A stretch of DNA of 64,000 bases from Emticicia aquatilis. GTDB taxonomy: Bacteria; Bacteroidota; Bacteroidia; Cytophagales; Spirosomataceae. The position numbers and the translations under genes are program-made. The stretch covers positions 419,846-483,845 of the forward strand of contig NZ_BMKK01000006.1 in NCBI RefSeq assembly GCF_014644295.1. The letters are read 5' to 3'. The notes below the pieces were generated by a model. The model was not told where the DNA came from and made no database searches. It saw only the letters and a list, made by a program, of their open reading frames with translations. Shown here piece by piece: positions 44,579 through 53,216 of this stretch. Numbering within the stretch: position 1 is the stretch's first letter; each line of letters opens with the position of its first letter.

Positions 44579-46501
44579 TTAGAATTTCCATCTAACAAAA
44601 GCTTCCATAGCTTCGTATTCGGCCAAACCAAGTTTATTGTAAAGTTGAGCCGTTCCGCTATTACGCTCTTCGGCACGTTGCCAAAACTCACGAGCATCTG
44701 TTCCTTGGAACACCACACCATCTTTTTGTGATTGGTGCTTGAAGATACCCATACGTTTTTGTAGAACTTGGTCGGGCGACATCGGTACTGCCATTTCGAT
44801 TTCGTGAATATCCCACTCTGCCCAAGCCCCACGGTACAACCAAACCCAACAATCTTTCATGAAGTTTTTGTGTTTAAGTTGCTCAACGGCCGCAAAAATA
44901 GCATCTAAACAAACCTTGTGAGTACCGTGTGGGTCAGCTAAGTCGCCAGCGGCATATACTTGATGAGGCTTGATTGACTCAATTAAATTAGCTACAATCG
45001 CAACATCATCTTCTCCCAATGGCTTTTTCTCGATACGTCCTGTTTCGTAGAAAGGCATATCCATGAAATGAACATTTTCTTCTGGAATACCTACAAAACG
45101 ACAAGTAGCCTTCGCTTCTCCTCTACGAATTAAACCTTTTACGTATCTTACTGCATCGGTATCAACATCGCTATCTTTTTTATTCTTCAAAAATTCTTTT
45201 GCATCAGCAAAGAGTTTTTGTGTTTCTTTTCCTTCAATACCAAATTTCTCATTGAAATCAACTACGAAGTCAATGAAACGGATGGCTTCATCATCAGCAA
45301 CGGCAATGTTTCCAGACGTCTGATAGCCAATATGCACATCGTGGCCTTGGTCAACCAAACGTTGGAATGTTCCACCCATTGAAATAATATCATCATCTGG
45401 ATGTGGACTGAAAATAATTACACGTTTATTGGCTGGTAATGCTCTTTCTGGGCGGTTGGTATCATCAGCATTAGGTTTTCCACCTGGCCAGCCCGAAATA
45501 CTATGTTGTAATTGATTAAATACATCAATATTTAGGTCATACGCTTGTCCGTGGCGAGCCAACAAATCACTTAGACCGTTATCGTTATAATCTTTGTTGG
45601 TCAATTTCAAGATTGGTTTATTAAGCGTAAGGGCCAAGTTCGTAACTGCCTTCTTAACCATCTTACTTGTCCACTCAACGTCTTCAACAACCCAAGGCGT
45701 ACGCATACGAGTAAGCTCATGAGCAGCACGTTCGTCAATGACAAACATAGCATTTGGGTGAGTTTGTAAGTAAGAGGCTGGAATCGTCTCGGTCACACGC
45801 CCCTCAACTGCATCAGCAATTACTGGTGCTTTTCTTTCACCCCAAGCCAATAAAACTACTCTTTTAGCACTTAGGATTTTAGAAACCCCCATCGTGATGG
45901 CTTTCTTTGGTACTTTTACCAAACTTCCACCAAAATCAGAAGCAGCAGCCACACGAGTAGAGTGGTCGAGCATCATCAGACGAGTACGAGAATTTACTAA
46001 CGAACCTGGCTCATTGAAACCAATGTGTCCGTTTGCACCGATACCCAATAATTGAAAATCTAAGCCACCAACGGCATCTATTTTACGCTCATATTCTTCA
46101 CTAAAATCTTTTACTTTATTGAGCGGAACAGTTCCGTCAGGAATAAAGTAGTTTTCTTTTGGAATATCAACGTGGTCGAAGAGTTGCTCTTTCATGAAAC
46201 GCACATAACTCTGCAACGAGTCTGGCTCCATTGGATAGTATTCGTCTAAGTTAAACGAAACTACATTTTTAAAGCTAAGACCCTCTTCACGGTGCATTCT
46301 GATTAACTCGGCATATACTGATTTAGGAGACGACCCTGTGGCTAAACCCAAAATACAATTGCGGTTTTGGCGTTGACGCTCTCTGATTAACTCAGCAATT
46401 TCAAGTGCTACCGCTTTAGAGGCATCTTTTGAGTCTTTGAAAATCTTGGTTGGAATCTTCTCGTAAGCAATAGGGTCAGTTGAAATAATCTGTTGCTCCA
46501 T
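44579..46501 (-). CDS. nagB: Glucosamine-6-phosphate deaminase fused to PIG-L/LmbE domain
   Basis: A 640-residue two-domain enzyme. Residues 1-270 are a NagB deaminase/isomerase, with LGLATGSSPKSVYAEL, the catalytic loop FNLDEYYPM, LGIGANGHIGFNEPG and the MGVSKIL segment. It converts glucosamine-6-phosphate to fructose-6-phosphate and ammonia. Residues about 350-620 are a PIG-L/LmbE-type deacetylase domain with the zinc motif FSPHPDDDIISMGGT and a downstream AGDLADPHGTHKVCLDA. The fusion is common in Bacteroidetes. If the second domain is active, the protein could deacetylate and then deaminate GlcNAc-6-P, but its substrate is not established here. Single gene with its own promoter. Confidence 0.93.
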   Translation of the reverse strand: MEQQIISTDPIAYEKIPTKIFKDSKDASKAVALEIAELIRERQRQNRNCILGLATGSSPKSVYAELIRMHREEGLSFKNVVSFNLDEYYPMEPDSLQSYVRFMKEQLFDHVDIPKENYFIPDGTVPLNKVKDFSEEYERKIDAVGGLDFQLLGIGANGHIGFNEPGSLVNSRTRLMMLDHSTRVAAASDFGGSLVKVPKKAITMGVSKILSAKRVVLLAWGERKAPVIADAVEGRVTETIPASYLQTHPNAMFVIDERAAHELTRMRTPWVVEDVEWTSKMVKKAVTNLALTLNKPILKLTNKDYNDNGLSDLLARHGQAYDLNIDVFNQLQHSISGWPGGKPNADDTNRPERALPANKRVIIFSPHPDDDIISMGGTFQRLVDQGHDVHIGYQTSGNIAVADDEAIRFIDFVVDFNEKFGIEGKETQKLFADAKEFLKNKKDSDVDTDAVRYVKGLIRRGEAKATCRFVGIPEENVHFMDMPFYETGRIEKKPLGEDDVAIVANLIESIKPHQVYAAGDLADPHGTHKVCLDAIFAAVEQLKHKNFMKDCWVWLYRGAWAEWDIHEIEMAVPMSPDQVLQKRMGIFKHQSQKDGVVFQGTDAREFWQRAEERNSGTAQLYNKLGLAEYEAMEAFVRWKF

Positions 46502-46547
46502 TATTGTCGTAGTTTTTGGTTTGATTCGCTAAAATAAAAATATTTCA

Positions 46548-46555
46548 CAAAGGTA
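46548..46555 (-). promoter_or_regulatory. Candidate -7 element of nagB
   Basis: TACCTTTG fits TAnnTTTG about 47 bases upstream of the start; no -33 TTTG at the usual distance. Confidence 0.45.
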
Positions 46556-46682
46556 AAAATTATTTATTTTAGTACATCATAATTAAGGTTGAAAGATATA
46601 ATATTTTATCATAATTTAATTTATTAAAAAATATTTTTTTAATAAAAATCTTATATGACAAACTATAACGGCGAAAATACAC

Positions 46683-46750
46683 AAAAAGCGTATCAAATCA
46701 AGAAGTCCCATCTGAAATAATGGTTTTATTCTTAATTTGATACGCTTTGC
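46683..46750 (-). terminator. Terminator of the PhyH-family gene
   Basis: 20-bp arms (46685-46704 and 46729-46748; minus-strand start AAAGCGTATCAAATTAAGAA) with one G-U pair and a 24-nt loop. On the minus strand they are followed by TTTTTGT. Located 40 bases past the stop, after the family D palindrome. Confidence 0.75.
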
Positions 46751-46755
46751 TTTTA

Positions 46756-46784
46756 TGTGGGGCGAACAAAATGTTCGCTCCACA
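46756..46784. repeat. Intergenic palindrome, family D copy 2
   Basis: TGTGGGGCGAACA / TGTTCGCTCCACA, a 13-bp stem with one wobble and a 3-nt loop, five bases past the PhyH gene. The left arm is the same as at 17171-17183. Confidence 0.7.
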
Positions 46785-46788
46785 AAAT

Positions 46789-47604
46789 TTATGCGAAAAC
46801 TTCTTCGAGTTGTTCTTTTTTCGGGAAGTCAGGAGTTACCAAGTTTTCTTCTGGTTTGTAGATATATGGCATCGGAAAACCTCTTTCTTTGAAGGTCGGC
46901 TCTGCCATATTATTATAACGTAACTGAATCGACCAACGAATGTTTTTAGTGATATTTTCACCCGAACGGTGAACTAAGAATGCCGAGAACACTAATAAAT
47001 CACCCACTTCAAATTGAGTTTGTACATAGTCTTCTTCTGGAATAGCCTCTTGAATACTTCCTAAATAACCCGAAGTATCTGCTTTCAATAGACCGATTGT
47101 ATGGCTCGCTGGTACTATTTGTAAAGCACCCAAATCGGCACCACAATCAACCATCGGAAACCACATTACGATACTATCAAGTGAACCTTGACCAGTTCTC
47201 CAGTCTTGGTGAGCACCCAATTTCCAGTGACTACCACCTTTTGATAAATATCGGCTGTTGAATTGCATCGCAGGACGAACACCAATCATCGGGAACTCAT
47301 AACCTAAATCTTTCAACACATTGATGATTTTAGGGTCAGTACCGAGGTGATGCAACGAAATCAGGTGTTGTGCCTGCTTTCCTGTGTTTACAAAAGTTGT
47401 AAAATCAGCCTCGAATAAATCGAACATGGCTTGCTCGAAAGTATCACGGTCGTTGATGTCAACTTTTTTGCCCAAAACTCGTTCTATTTGCAGAGCAAAA
47501 AGACTACGTGCTTCGGTGTAAATTTTATTAATTTCTTCTTTTGAAAAGAAGTTTTTGATAATAATATATCCGTCTTTGTTGAATTGTTCTTTCATGGTAA
47601 ACAT
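46789..47604 (-). CDS. Phytanoyl-CoA dioxygenase (PhyH)-family oxygenase
   Basis: Fe(II)/2-oxoglutarate-type oxygenase of about 271 residues. The iron triad appears as His-x-Asp in GAHQDWRTGQGS and the distal His in FLVHRSGENI. The 2-oxoglutarate Arg is in KNIRWSIQLRY. The start at 47604 (MFTMKEQFNKDGY) follows a -7-like element so closely that the leader would be about 9 bases; the ATG at 47595 (MKEQFN) is equally plausible. PhyH enzymes hydroxylate lipids or small molecules. Its place at the end of a glycan gene cluster suggests hydroxylation of a sugar or acyl modification, but that is a guess. Confidence 0.87.
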   Translation of the reverse strand: MFTMKEQFNKDGYIIIKNFFSKEEINKIYTEARSLFALQIERVLGKKVDINDRDTFEQAMFDLFEADFTTFVNTGKQAQHLISLHHLGTDPKIINVLKDLGYEFPMIGVRPAMQFNSRYLSKGGSHWKLGAHQDWRTGQGSLDSIVMWFPMVDCGADLGALQIVPASHTIGLLKADTSGYLGSIQEAIPEEDYVQTQFEVGDLLVFSAFLVHRSGENITKNIRWSIQLRYNNMAEPTFKERGFPMPYIYKPEENLVTPDFPKKEQLEEVFA

Positions 47605-47619
47605 TGCTTTATTACTGTG

Positions 47620-47627
47620 CAAATTTA
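47620..47627 (-). promoter_or_regulatory. Candidate -7 element of the PhyH-family gene
   Basis: TAAATTTG fits TAnnTTTG exactly; no -33 TTTG seen. It suggests the oxygenase can be transcribed separately from the cluster upstream. Confidence 0.45.
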
Positions 47628-47674
47628 GCCTTTGAGCCGCTCAGAAAAGAATGACATCGGTCAGCTATTTGTAT

Positions 47675-48649
47675 TTATTTTTCTAAAACAGCGTAGGCAA
47701 AACCTGCTGCTCCGAAACCATTACCATTATATAACAAATATTTCTTGCCATTATGTTCATAGCAGTGAGCATAATTTATCATTTGGTAGTCAAAATCGGC
47801 TGGATTTTCTGATTTATGGATACCAACTAAATCATCTTTACGCTCCCATTTATAACCATCAATCGACTCAGCGTAGCCCAGACGATAACTTTGGTTACGG
47901 TCGGTGCGATAATCTCGGGTATGACGATAAGAGTAATACATCTTGAAAATACCATCTTCGTGAAATACACTCGGACGACCCACAGCATGTAGGAAATCAT
48001 CAAAAGGAAGAGCAACGTCACCCGTTGGAGTCCAATTGATACCATCATCGGAAACTGCAACTCGACAATCATAGAAAGGCTCAGGATAATCGTGAATATA
48101 CTCGCATTTTTGACCCGAAATATGCCACATCATCCATTTTCCATTAACAAACATCACCGAAGGTTGTGCAGCCCAAATTGGATTATGAATAGAGCGGTCC
48201 ATGATTGGGCCACGGAACATTTTCTTGAAACTCAAGCCACCATCGGTACTTACGGCAAGTCCCATTGAGAGGCGGTATGAGTTGTGAGTTCTGTTCCAAC
48301 CTGTATAATACAACCAGATATCTCCATTTGCTTGCGGTACGAACCACGAAGGCATTGCACCTGTTTCATCATACTCGCCAGGACCTCCTAAATCCAATAC
48401 AAAAGTATCGTGGATGTAAAGAATCTTCGTTGGGTCGTCATAATCAACATCAATAAATGTTGGGCGAGAATACCCGTTATCATCTCTTGAAGAGAAATAA
48501 ACCCTCAGAAAATCTTTGTGCTTGTACGCATAAGGTACTTGAGCATGCGAACGGCTATGCGATAAACTACCATCGGGTTTATAGACAAGGCCTTTCTTTT
48601 GCCACACGCCCCCAGTTTTAACTAATTCTTTATTATCTATATTACTCAT
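47675..48649 (-). CDS. Five-bladed beta-propeller, GH43/GH32-like glycosidase
   Basis: A 324-residue protein without signal peptide. The ATG at 48649 (MSNIDNKELVKTGGVWQKKG) is chosen; the 9-codon longer frame lies in the spacer after the methyltransferase stop region. Repeated blade motifs include HAQVPYAYKHKDFLRVYFSS, NGDIWLYYTGW, AAQPSVMFVNGKWMMWHISG, GRPSVFHEDGIFKMYYSY and GKKYLLYNGNGFGAAGFAYA. They match the glycosyl hydrolase 43/32-like propeller proteins that often sit in surface polysaccharide loci. Catalytic carboxylates could not be assigned with confidence, so it may be a hydrolase, a phosphorylase or a non-catalytic sugar-binding protein. It is probably co-transcribed with the methyltransferase 43 bases upstream. 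Confidence 0.8.
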   Translation of the reverse strand: MSNIDNKELVKTGGVWQKKGLVYKPDGSLSHSRSHAQVPYAYKHKDFLRVYFSSRDDNGYSRPTFIDVDYDDPTKILYIHDTFVLDLGGPGEYDETGAMPSWFVPQANGDIWLYYTGWNRTHNSYRLSMGLAVSTDGGLSFKKMFRGPIMDRSIHNPIWAAQPSVMFVNGKWMMWHISGQKCEYIHDYPEPFYDCRVAVSDDGINWTPTGDVALPFDDFLHAVGRPSVFHEDGIFKMYYSYRHTRDYRTDRNQSYRLGYAESIDGYKWERKDDLVGIHKSENPADFDYQMINYAHCYEHNGKKYLLYNGNGFGAAGFAYAVLEK

Positions 48650-48692
48650 TATTTTCGGTATAATTAACACCTCCACCTTTTGGGGTTGTGGG

Positions 48693-49577
48693 TTACTTTT
48701 TCTTACGATTTCTCTCTGCTCTGATTTTCCAGTTATCTTTAAAATCTTTGTTTGGAATTTGAAGATTTACATTTACCGTTGGAGCTTTTTTAGTTTTCTT
48801 AAAGTCAAGCACGTAGTAGCCATTACCGAAAATCCATTGGAGTTTTACGTCTTTGATGTTTTTCGGCAAATCTTGCATTGGAACTAAATCAGCAAACATT
48901 GGATTAGCATCCATCAAGATTTGATAGGTTTTTTGGTCACGAAGCCACGCACCTACGCTTTCATCACCAACAACTACTCTTCCGCCTACTTTTACTACAC
49001 GGTTGAATTCTTCAAATGCTTTCGCTCTTTCTGAGAAAGTATTGATTCCTCCGAAATGAAAAAGTGCATCGAATGAATTATCTTCAAATGGCAGATAAGA
49101 GCCATTTCCAATGAAATAATCAATCGTAACGTCTTTTTTATCAGCAAACTTTTCTTTTGCGTGGCTCAACATGGCTGGAGATAAATCAGACAAAACTGCG
49201 TGTCCACCTGGGGTGATTTTATCAATAATAAAAGCTGAATCTTTACCAGTTCCTGCCCCAACTTCAAGGACTTTCATCCCTGGCTTTAGTTTCAATAAGC
49301 TAATCATTTGCTTACGAGTAGCAGCTTCATTGGCATGGAGTGATTCAAAAACCCATGAAACCCCACGGTCATAGCGAGCGTGAGCGTCATTGTAGGCTAC
49401 TTGTTCTTTGCGGTCTTGCTCGAAAAGCTCTCTTGGGTAAACCAAATCAACGATGTCGTTTACGTCGTAGCTTACGGGTTCTTCGGTTGAAGTATTATTG
49501 AGGGTTTTGCCATCGGCCGATAAAACAAGCTTTGTATGTGTTTTTGGGCAAATCAGTTGGTCAAAAAATTGATTCAT
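48693..49577 (-). CDS. Class I SAM-dependent methyltransferase
   Basis: A 294-residue methyltransferase. The N-terminal 45 residues (FDQLICPKTHTKLVLSADG) look like a Trm112-type module that has lost most of its zinc Cys. The SAM motif I is KVLEVGAGTGKDSAF (about residue 100), followed by LSDLSPAMLSHAKEKF (motif II) and ALFHFGGINTF (motif IV), then VVKVGGRVVVGDES. It lies in a run of glycan-related genes, so O-methylation of a sugar or lipid is a reasonable guess, not shown. Confidence 0.88.
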   Translation of the reverse strand: MNQFFDQLICPKTHTKLVLSADGKTLNNTSTEEPVSYDVNDIVDLVYPRELFEQDRKEQVAYNDAHARYDRGVSWVFESLHANEAATRKQMISLLKLKPGMKVLEVGAGTGKDSAFIIDKITPGGHAVLSDLSPAMLSHAKEKFADKKDVTIDYFIGNGSYLPFEDNSFDALFHFGGINTFSERAKAFEEFNRVVKVGGRVVVGDESVGAWLRDQKTYQILMDANPMFADLVPMQDLPKNIKDVKLQWIFGNGYYVLDFKKTKKAPTVNVNLQIPNKDFKDNWKIRAERNRKKK

Positions 49578-49650
49578 TATCAGAAATATTCAAAGATTAA
49601 GGCCCAAAGTTCGAGTTTTTGAGCGGTTTTTAAAAGCTATCTACATTTTA

Positions 49651-50310
49651 TTATAAATTAATGTCTTTGCTCGACACTTCAGATTTGATGGCTGGATTAC
49701 CTTTCCAAATGCTCCAAGAGTCAGTTTTGGCTTTGGTTACGTTTGCCCCCATTGCTACGAGTGTACCTTCGCCAAGCGTACAGCCGTCTCTAATCGTTGC
49801 GTTTACACCAAAAAATGAGTATTCGCCAACTACGCAACGACCCGATAAAACTACGTGAGAAGTAAAGTAAACGTGGTCTTTGATTTCGCTGTGATGCCCG
49901 ATGTGGTTACCACTCCAAAGTACAACATCGTTTCCGATTTTTACGAATGGTTGAATCGTATTATCTTCCAAAATAAAACAATTTTCGCCGATTTGGTCGG
50001 TCAAAACTGTAGCTTTTGAACTAATATATGAAATAAAAGAATAACCTTTTTCTTTGGCTTCACCATAAACTTTTGCACGAATCATATTCATTTTACGCTC
50101 GCTCAAAGGGGCAAAGAATTTGTAGTCGGCAGGTGGATAAAGGGTAGTTACGTCTTCAAATGGCACAACTGGCAAATTGCAGAAAGTATCTTCTTTGATA
50201 TATTCTTTATTGACAGTAAATGCTACGATTTCGTGTTCTGAATCATTTGTGAGATAATAATGGGCTAATTCTGCCACCAGTTCCGTACCGAAAACTACTA
50301 CTTTTGCCAT
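49651..50310 (-). CDS. NeuD/PglD-type sugar O-acyltransferase
   Basis: A 219-residue acyltransferase. An N-terminal Rossmann-like PglD domain (MAKVVVFGTELVAELAHYYL) precedes a left-handed beta-helix built of hexapeptide repeats (IGENCFILEDNTIQPFVKIG ... VGEYSFFGVNATIRDGCTLG). The catalytic base His is likely in SGNHIGHHSEI. Enzymes of this type transfer an acetyl or other acyl group to an amino sugar or sialic-acid-like precursor. It sits between the methyltransferase and the WbqC gene on the same strand. Confidence 0.88.
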   Translation of the reverse strand: MAKVVVFGTELVAELAHYYLTNDSEHEIVAFTVNKEYIKEDTFCNLPVVPFEDVTTLYPPADYKFFAPLSERKMNMIRAKVYGEAKEKGYSFISYISSKATVLTDQIGENCFILEDNTIQPFVKIGNDVVLWSGNHIGHHSEIKDHVYFTSHVVLSGRCVVGEYSFFGVNATIRDGCTLGEGTLVAMGANVTKAKTDSWSIWKGNPAIKSEVSSKDINL

Positions 50311-50348
50311 TTCTATTTTTAGTTTTTAGAATTTAAAACACTACTTTG

Positions 50349-50373
50349 GACTGTCGCCTGTGGTCTATCGACT
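50349..50373. repeat. AGTC-rich degenerate repeat, copy 4
   Basis: GACTGTCGCCTGTGGTCTAT then CGACTT; on the other strand it reads AAGTCGATAGACCACAGGCG, resembling the other AGTC/GTCGA stretches. Between the acyltransferase and WbqC genes. Confidence 0.35.
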
Positions 50374-50375
50374 TA

Positions 50376-51155
50376 TCAGACTAATTCAAATTTATCTAAA
50401 TGTTCGTTGAGTTCTTCGACGGAGCAAAACATCAGTAAGTCGATGATTGAAAGCCACGGCACAAAAGATGCTCCGTCTTTATTAAATTGCTTGTATTGAA
50501 TGGGCTTTGCTTTGATAAAATTAAGTAAGATTTCGCTATCCGCAAAAAGTTGTTTGTCGTAGATGGCCATTCCACCAATTGGATTGATGTAGTGATTAGC
50601 TTTTTCTTGCAAACAAATATCCAAAATTCGGCCTTGAGCTTTTAGGTCTTGGTTGTTATAAATCGTTGAACTTTCTACGATTTCGGTCTTTATGCCTAAA
50701 TATTTGCAAGTTTCTTTTAAACTTGAGGTTGCCAACTCTGCAATAGATACAACAGGCAAGCTGAAAACGTGCTCTACTATCTCGAAACCTTCTTTATAAA
50801 ACGGTGCTTTTTTGTAAGATTGCTCAATAGTCTTTAAAAACTTTTTACTCCAAGCCGCCAAATTATCTACCTCAATATCTCTAATTAGTCGGTTTTGACT
50901 TGCTCCAACTAATGGAATCGTAAACATGGAGGCTTTGCCATTCACTAAAATGTTATTTCTGTTTATCCACCCTTTATTGATAAACGCTACGTCATCGTAC
51001 ACCACAAATTTATTAACTGCTTTAATGAGTTGAAAATAGCCGATGTATGGAAAAACATAGGGCTGCATGATGCCAAGTACAAGCCCCGCTGACCCATCGG
51101 ATTGCCCTAAAGGGGAGTTAATATTAATTCTATTTTTGACTATATCTTTTATCAT
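50376..51155 (-). CDS. WbqC-family protein
   Basis: A 259-residue WbqC-like protein. It has the family start GIMQPYVFPYIGYFQLIKAV, then FVVYDDVAFINKGWINRNNI, IPLVGASQNRLI and CLQEKANHYINPIGGMAIY. WbqC proteins occur in O-antigen and capsule loci and have been linked to acyl/amide transfer on sugars; the reaction is not settled. The first 29 residues (MIKDIVKNRININSPLGQSD...) are not typical. They are read through a short repeat that contains CCCCTTTAGGGC, so the ancestral start was probably near residue 28-30. The start codon lies between two inverted arms of that repeat. Confidence 0.85.
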   Translation of the reverse strand: MIKDIVKNRININSPLGQSDGSAGLVLGIMQPYVFPYIGYFQLIKAVNKFVVYDDVAFINKGWINRNNILVNGKASMFTIPLVGASQNRLIRDIEVDNLAAWSKKFLKTIEQSYKKAPFYKEGFEIVEHVFSLPVVSIAELATSSLKETCKYLGIKTEIVESSTIYNNQDLKAQGRILDICLQEKANHYINPIGGMAIYDKQLFADSEILLNFIKAKPIQYKQFNKDGASFVPWLSIIDLLMFCSVEELNEHLDKFELV

Positions 51156-51190
51156 TGTATTTGCCCCCTCTTTAGGGATTAGGGGTTAAC
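51104..51190. repeat. Imperfect inverted repeat spanning two gene ends
   Basis: On the minus strand CCCTAAAGAGGGGG (right after the TAA of the membrane protein gene) faces CTCCCCTTTAGGG (inside WbqC), about 46 bases apart. The arms flank the WbqC start. The same repeat also supplies the last residues LTPNP of the upstream protein. Confidence 0.5.
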
Positions 51191-53205
51191 TTTCTTAAAT
51201 AAAACTCACTATCATTGACAGTTGTATGCGATTTGTTACTAATAGAGTTGAGCTGAATATCACCTGATTGATAAGGAATAACCCCTTTTGAATAAAATAA
51301 ATACTGTGCTTCGGCAGGAATTGGTTTTACTGCACTTCTGAATGGATGAATTGGAATAAGTTTTCTTTTGAATTCTTCGCCCCAAAGTGGGTATTCAAAG
51401 TCTTCATGCTCTTGTTGAGTTCCAAGGGCTACGATTGCATCTTTTGGTACGAGTGCGTCGAATTTCTTATAGGCTTCATAAATATTTGGCCGACCTATGG
51501 TAATCTGTTCTAAACGATTTGAATTGAATATATTTTTAGCTTCAAAAACAGGATGAATACGTAGATAGAGAATTGTCGGTATTGCCGAAATAACAATAAA
51601 AAAGCTAATAATTATAAGAAAAACCTTATTAAAAGTAGATTTTTTTTGTAGCCATGATAAACTAACCAAAGAAAGCATTGGCATACACCAAACAGCCATA
51701 TTTAGAAAATAACGAGCCTTGATGGGGTCGTAAGGTGCTGAATAACACAGTGACAAAAAGTGTAGTGTCGCTGCAAAAGCAAGTACTGAAAGGCTTTTTT
51801 CAACGCTACTTAATTTCTTAAAACTTCGTAAAACTTTCCAACCTAAAACGACCATGATTGGCAATATCAGACCAAAGCCAATAAATCCCCAAAAAGGTCT
51901 TTCGAGATAAAATCTTACTGGATGTTCAAATGAAAAATACGAAACAACAGTAAAGTGTTCGCCTTCGAGGTTTAACTTTCCTAAGACTTTATTTGGCCAA
52001 CATCGCACAATATCATTTAGCTTTTTGCCGAAAGGAGAACTCCTAAGTCCATCCATGTTCAAAAAATCAGAAGAATATCTTCCAATATTGAAGGCTAAAT
52101 TTTTGATTTTTTCTTTACCTGTATAATGTTCAACACCGTGCCATTGCATCACCATTTCGGGAGCAGAGAGGCTTCCGAGGCTAAATTTCTTCGATTCTTT
52201 TATATTACCGATATAACCAGTTGGTAAGGCATAAATGCCAATTGCGGCTATAAATGCCACAATAAATAGCTTGATGTGCTGGTAGAACTGCTTTTTCAGC
52301 AACACCGTGTGAAATGCCACAACTACTGCCGCAGGAGCAATAAGCAAGAAGGTAACTTTATGACCAATCCAGATACCTGCTATCAGTGCAATGAGCGAAA
52401 CATTGAGGCGAGATGGGTTGGCTTTAAACGAAAACATGAAGTATGTTAAACAACCTAAATAGGCTGACAAAACGATATCGGTTTCGGTAGTTGTTGCTTG
52501 TACTAAAGCCGTTGGAAGTAAAGCTGTAAGCACAAAAACGAGCAGAGATGCTGCTTTATTTTGGGTTATTCTGAAAGCTATCCCGTAAGCTGAAATAGCA
52601 AACATCCAATATGATAAATAATGGATTACTTTAAAACCTTGTTCGCCAAAAAGATGAAAGCCAAACATCTGTAAAGTTGGTAACGAATTTGGGTAAAAAT
52701 CAATTGTCCAAGTAGTACCTTGTAGGCGATTCATGTTGCCATTTTGGAGGTATAAAGCACATTTTACCAAATGCCCTGTCATGCTATCCCATTCGTTGGG
52801 ATAAGTCAAGAAAAACATTCCTAAGTTTAAAATACTTACAATCAGTAAGCCAGTTCCTAAGATTCCAAATACTGATTTCCCTAAAAAACTTTGTTTTTGC
52901 CAAATATCAAATAGGTTTTTGGGAAGTGTTTTAAGTGAATTTATAAGCGAATATTGGAGATTTTCGGAGATTTTCGTGAAAAAGAAATAAAACAAAAAAG
53001 CTAAAACGTTTACGCCAATACCCCACGATACAGCATGGCTTATCTGATTGAGTTCAGACAGAAGGAAGCCTGTTGGAATAATACAAGAAACCAATCCAAC
53101 AAAAAACTTGATTAGATAATCATTGAGGCTTTCAGAAATATACGAAGTATTCCGATGAATTTGCCAAAGAAAAACAAGAAATAATGCTATAAAAAGTAGA
53201 TACAT
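51172..53205 (-). CDS. Polytopic membrane protein, GT-C glycosyltransferase-like
   Basis: A 677-residue integral membrane protein. The ATG at 53205 (MYLLFIALFLVFLWQIHRN) is used; the longer frame would need a TTG inside a hairpin. It has about 12 hydrophobic segments. A loop after the early membrane segments (FFLTYPNEWDSMTGHLVKCALYLQNGN) has an acidic E-W-D motif where GT39/GT83-type lipid-sugar-dependent glycosyltransferases carry their catalytic Asp. A soluble C-terminal domain (FDALVPKDAIVALGTQQEHE) follows. It is the first gene of the glycan cluster and probably adds a sugar from a lipid carrier at the outer face of the inner membrane. Confidence 0.75.
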   Translation of the reverse strand: MYLLFIALFLVFLWQIHRNTSYISESLNDYLIKFFVGLVSCIIPTGFLLSELNQISHAVSWGIGVNVLAFLFYFFFTKISENLQYSLINSLKTLPKNLFDIWQKQSFLGKSVFGILGTGLLIVSILNLGMFFLTYPNEWDSMTGHLVKCALYLQNGNMNRLQGTTWTIDFYPNSLPTLQMFGFHLFGEQGFKVIHYLSYWMFAISAYGIAFRITQNKAASLLVFVLTALLPTALVQATTTETDIVLSAYLGCLTYFMFSFKANPSRLNVSLIALIAGIWIGHKVTFLLIAPAAVVVAFHTVLLKKQFYQHIKLFIVAFIAAIGIYALPTGYIGNIKESKKFSLGSLSAPEMVMQWHGVEHYTGKEKIKNLAFNIGRYSSDFLNMDGLRSSPFGKKLNDIVRCWPNKVLGKLNLEGEHFTVVSYFSFEHPVRFYLERPFWGFIGFGLILPIMVVLGWKVLRSFKKLSSVEKSLSVLAFAATLHFLSLCYSAPYDPIKARYFLNMAVWCMPMLSLVSLSWLQKKSTFNKVFLIIISFFIVISAIPTILYLRIHPVFEAKNIFNSNRLEQITIGRPNIYEAYKKFDALVPKDAIVALGTQQEHEDFEYPLWGEEFKRKLIPIHPFRSAVKPIPAEAQYLFYSKGVIPYQSGDIQLNSISNKSHTTVNDSEFYLRKLTPNP

Positions 53206-53216
53206 TGAATCAGAAT

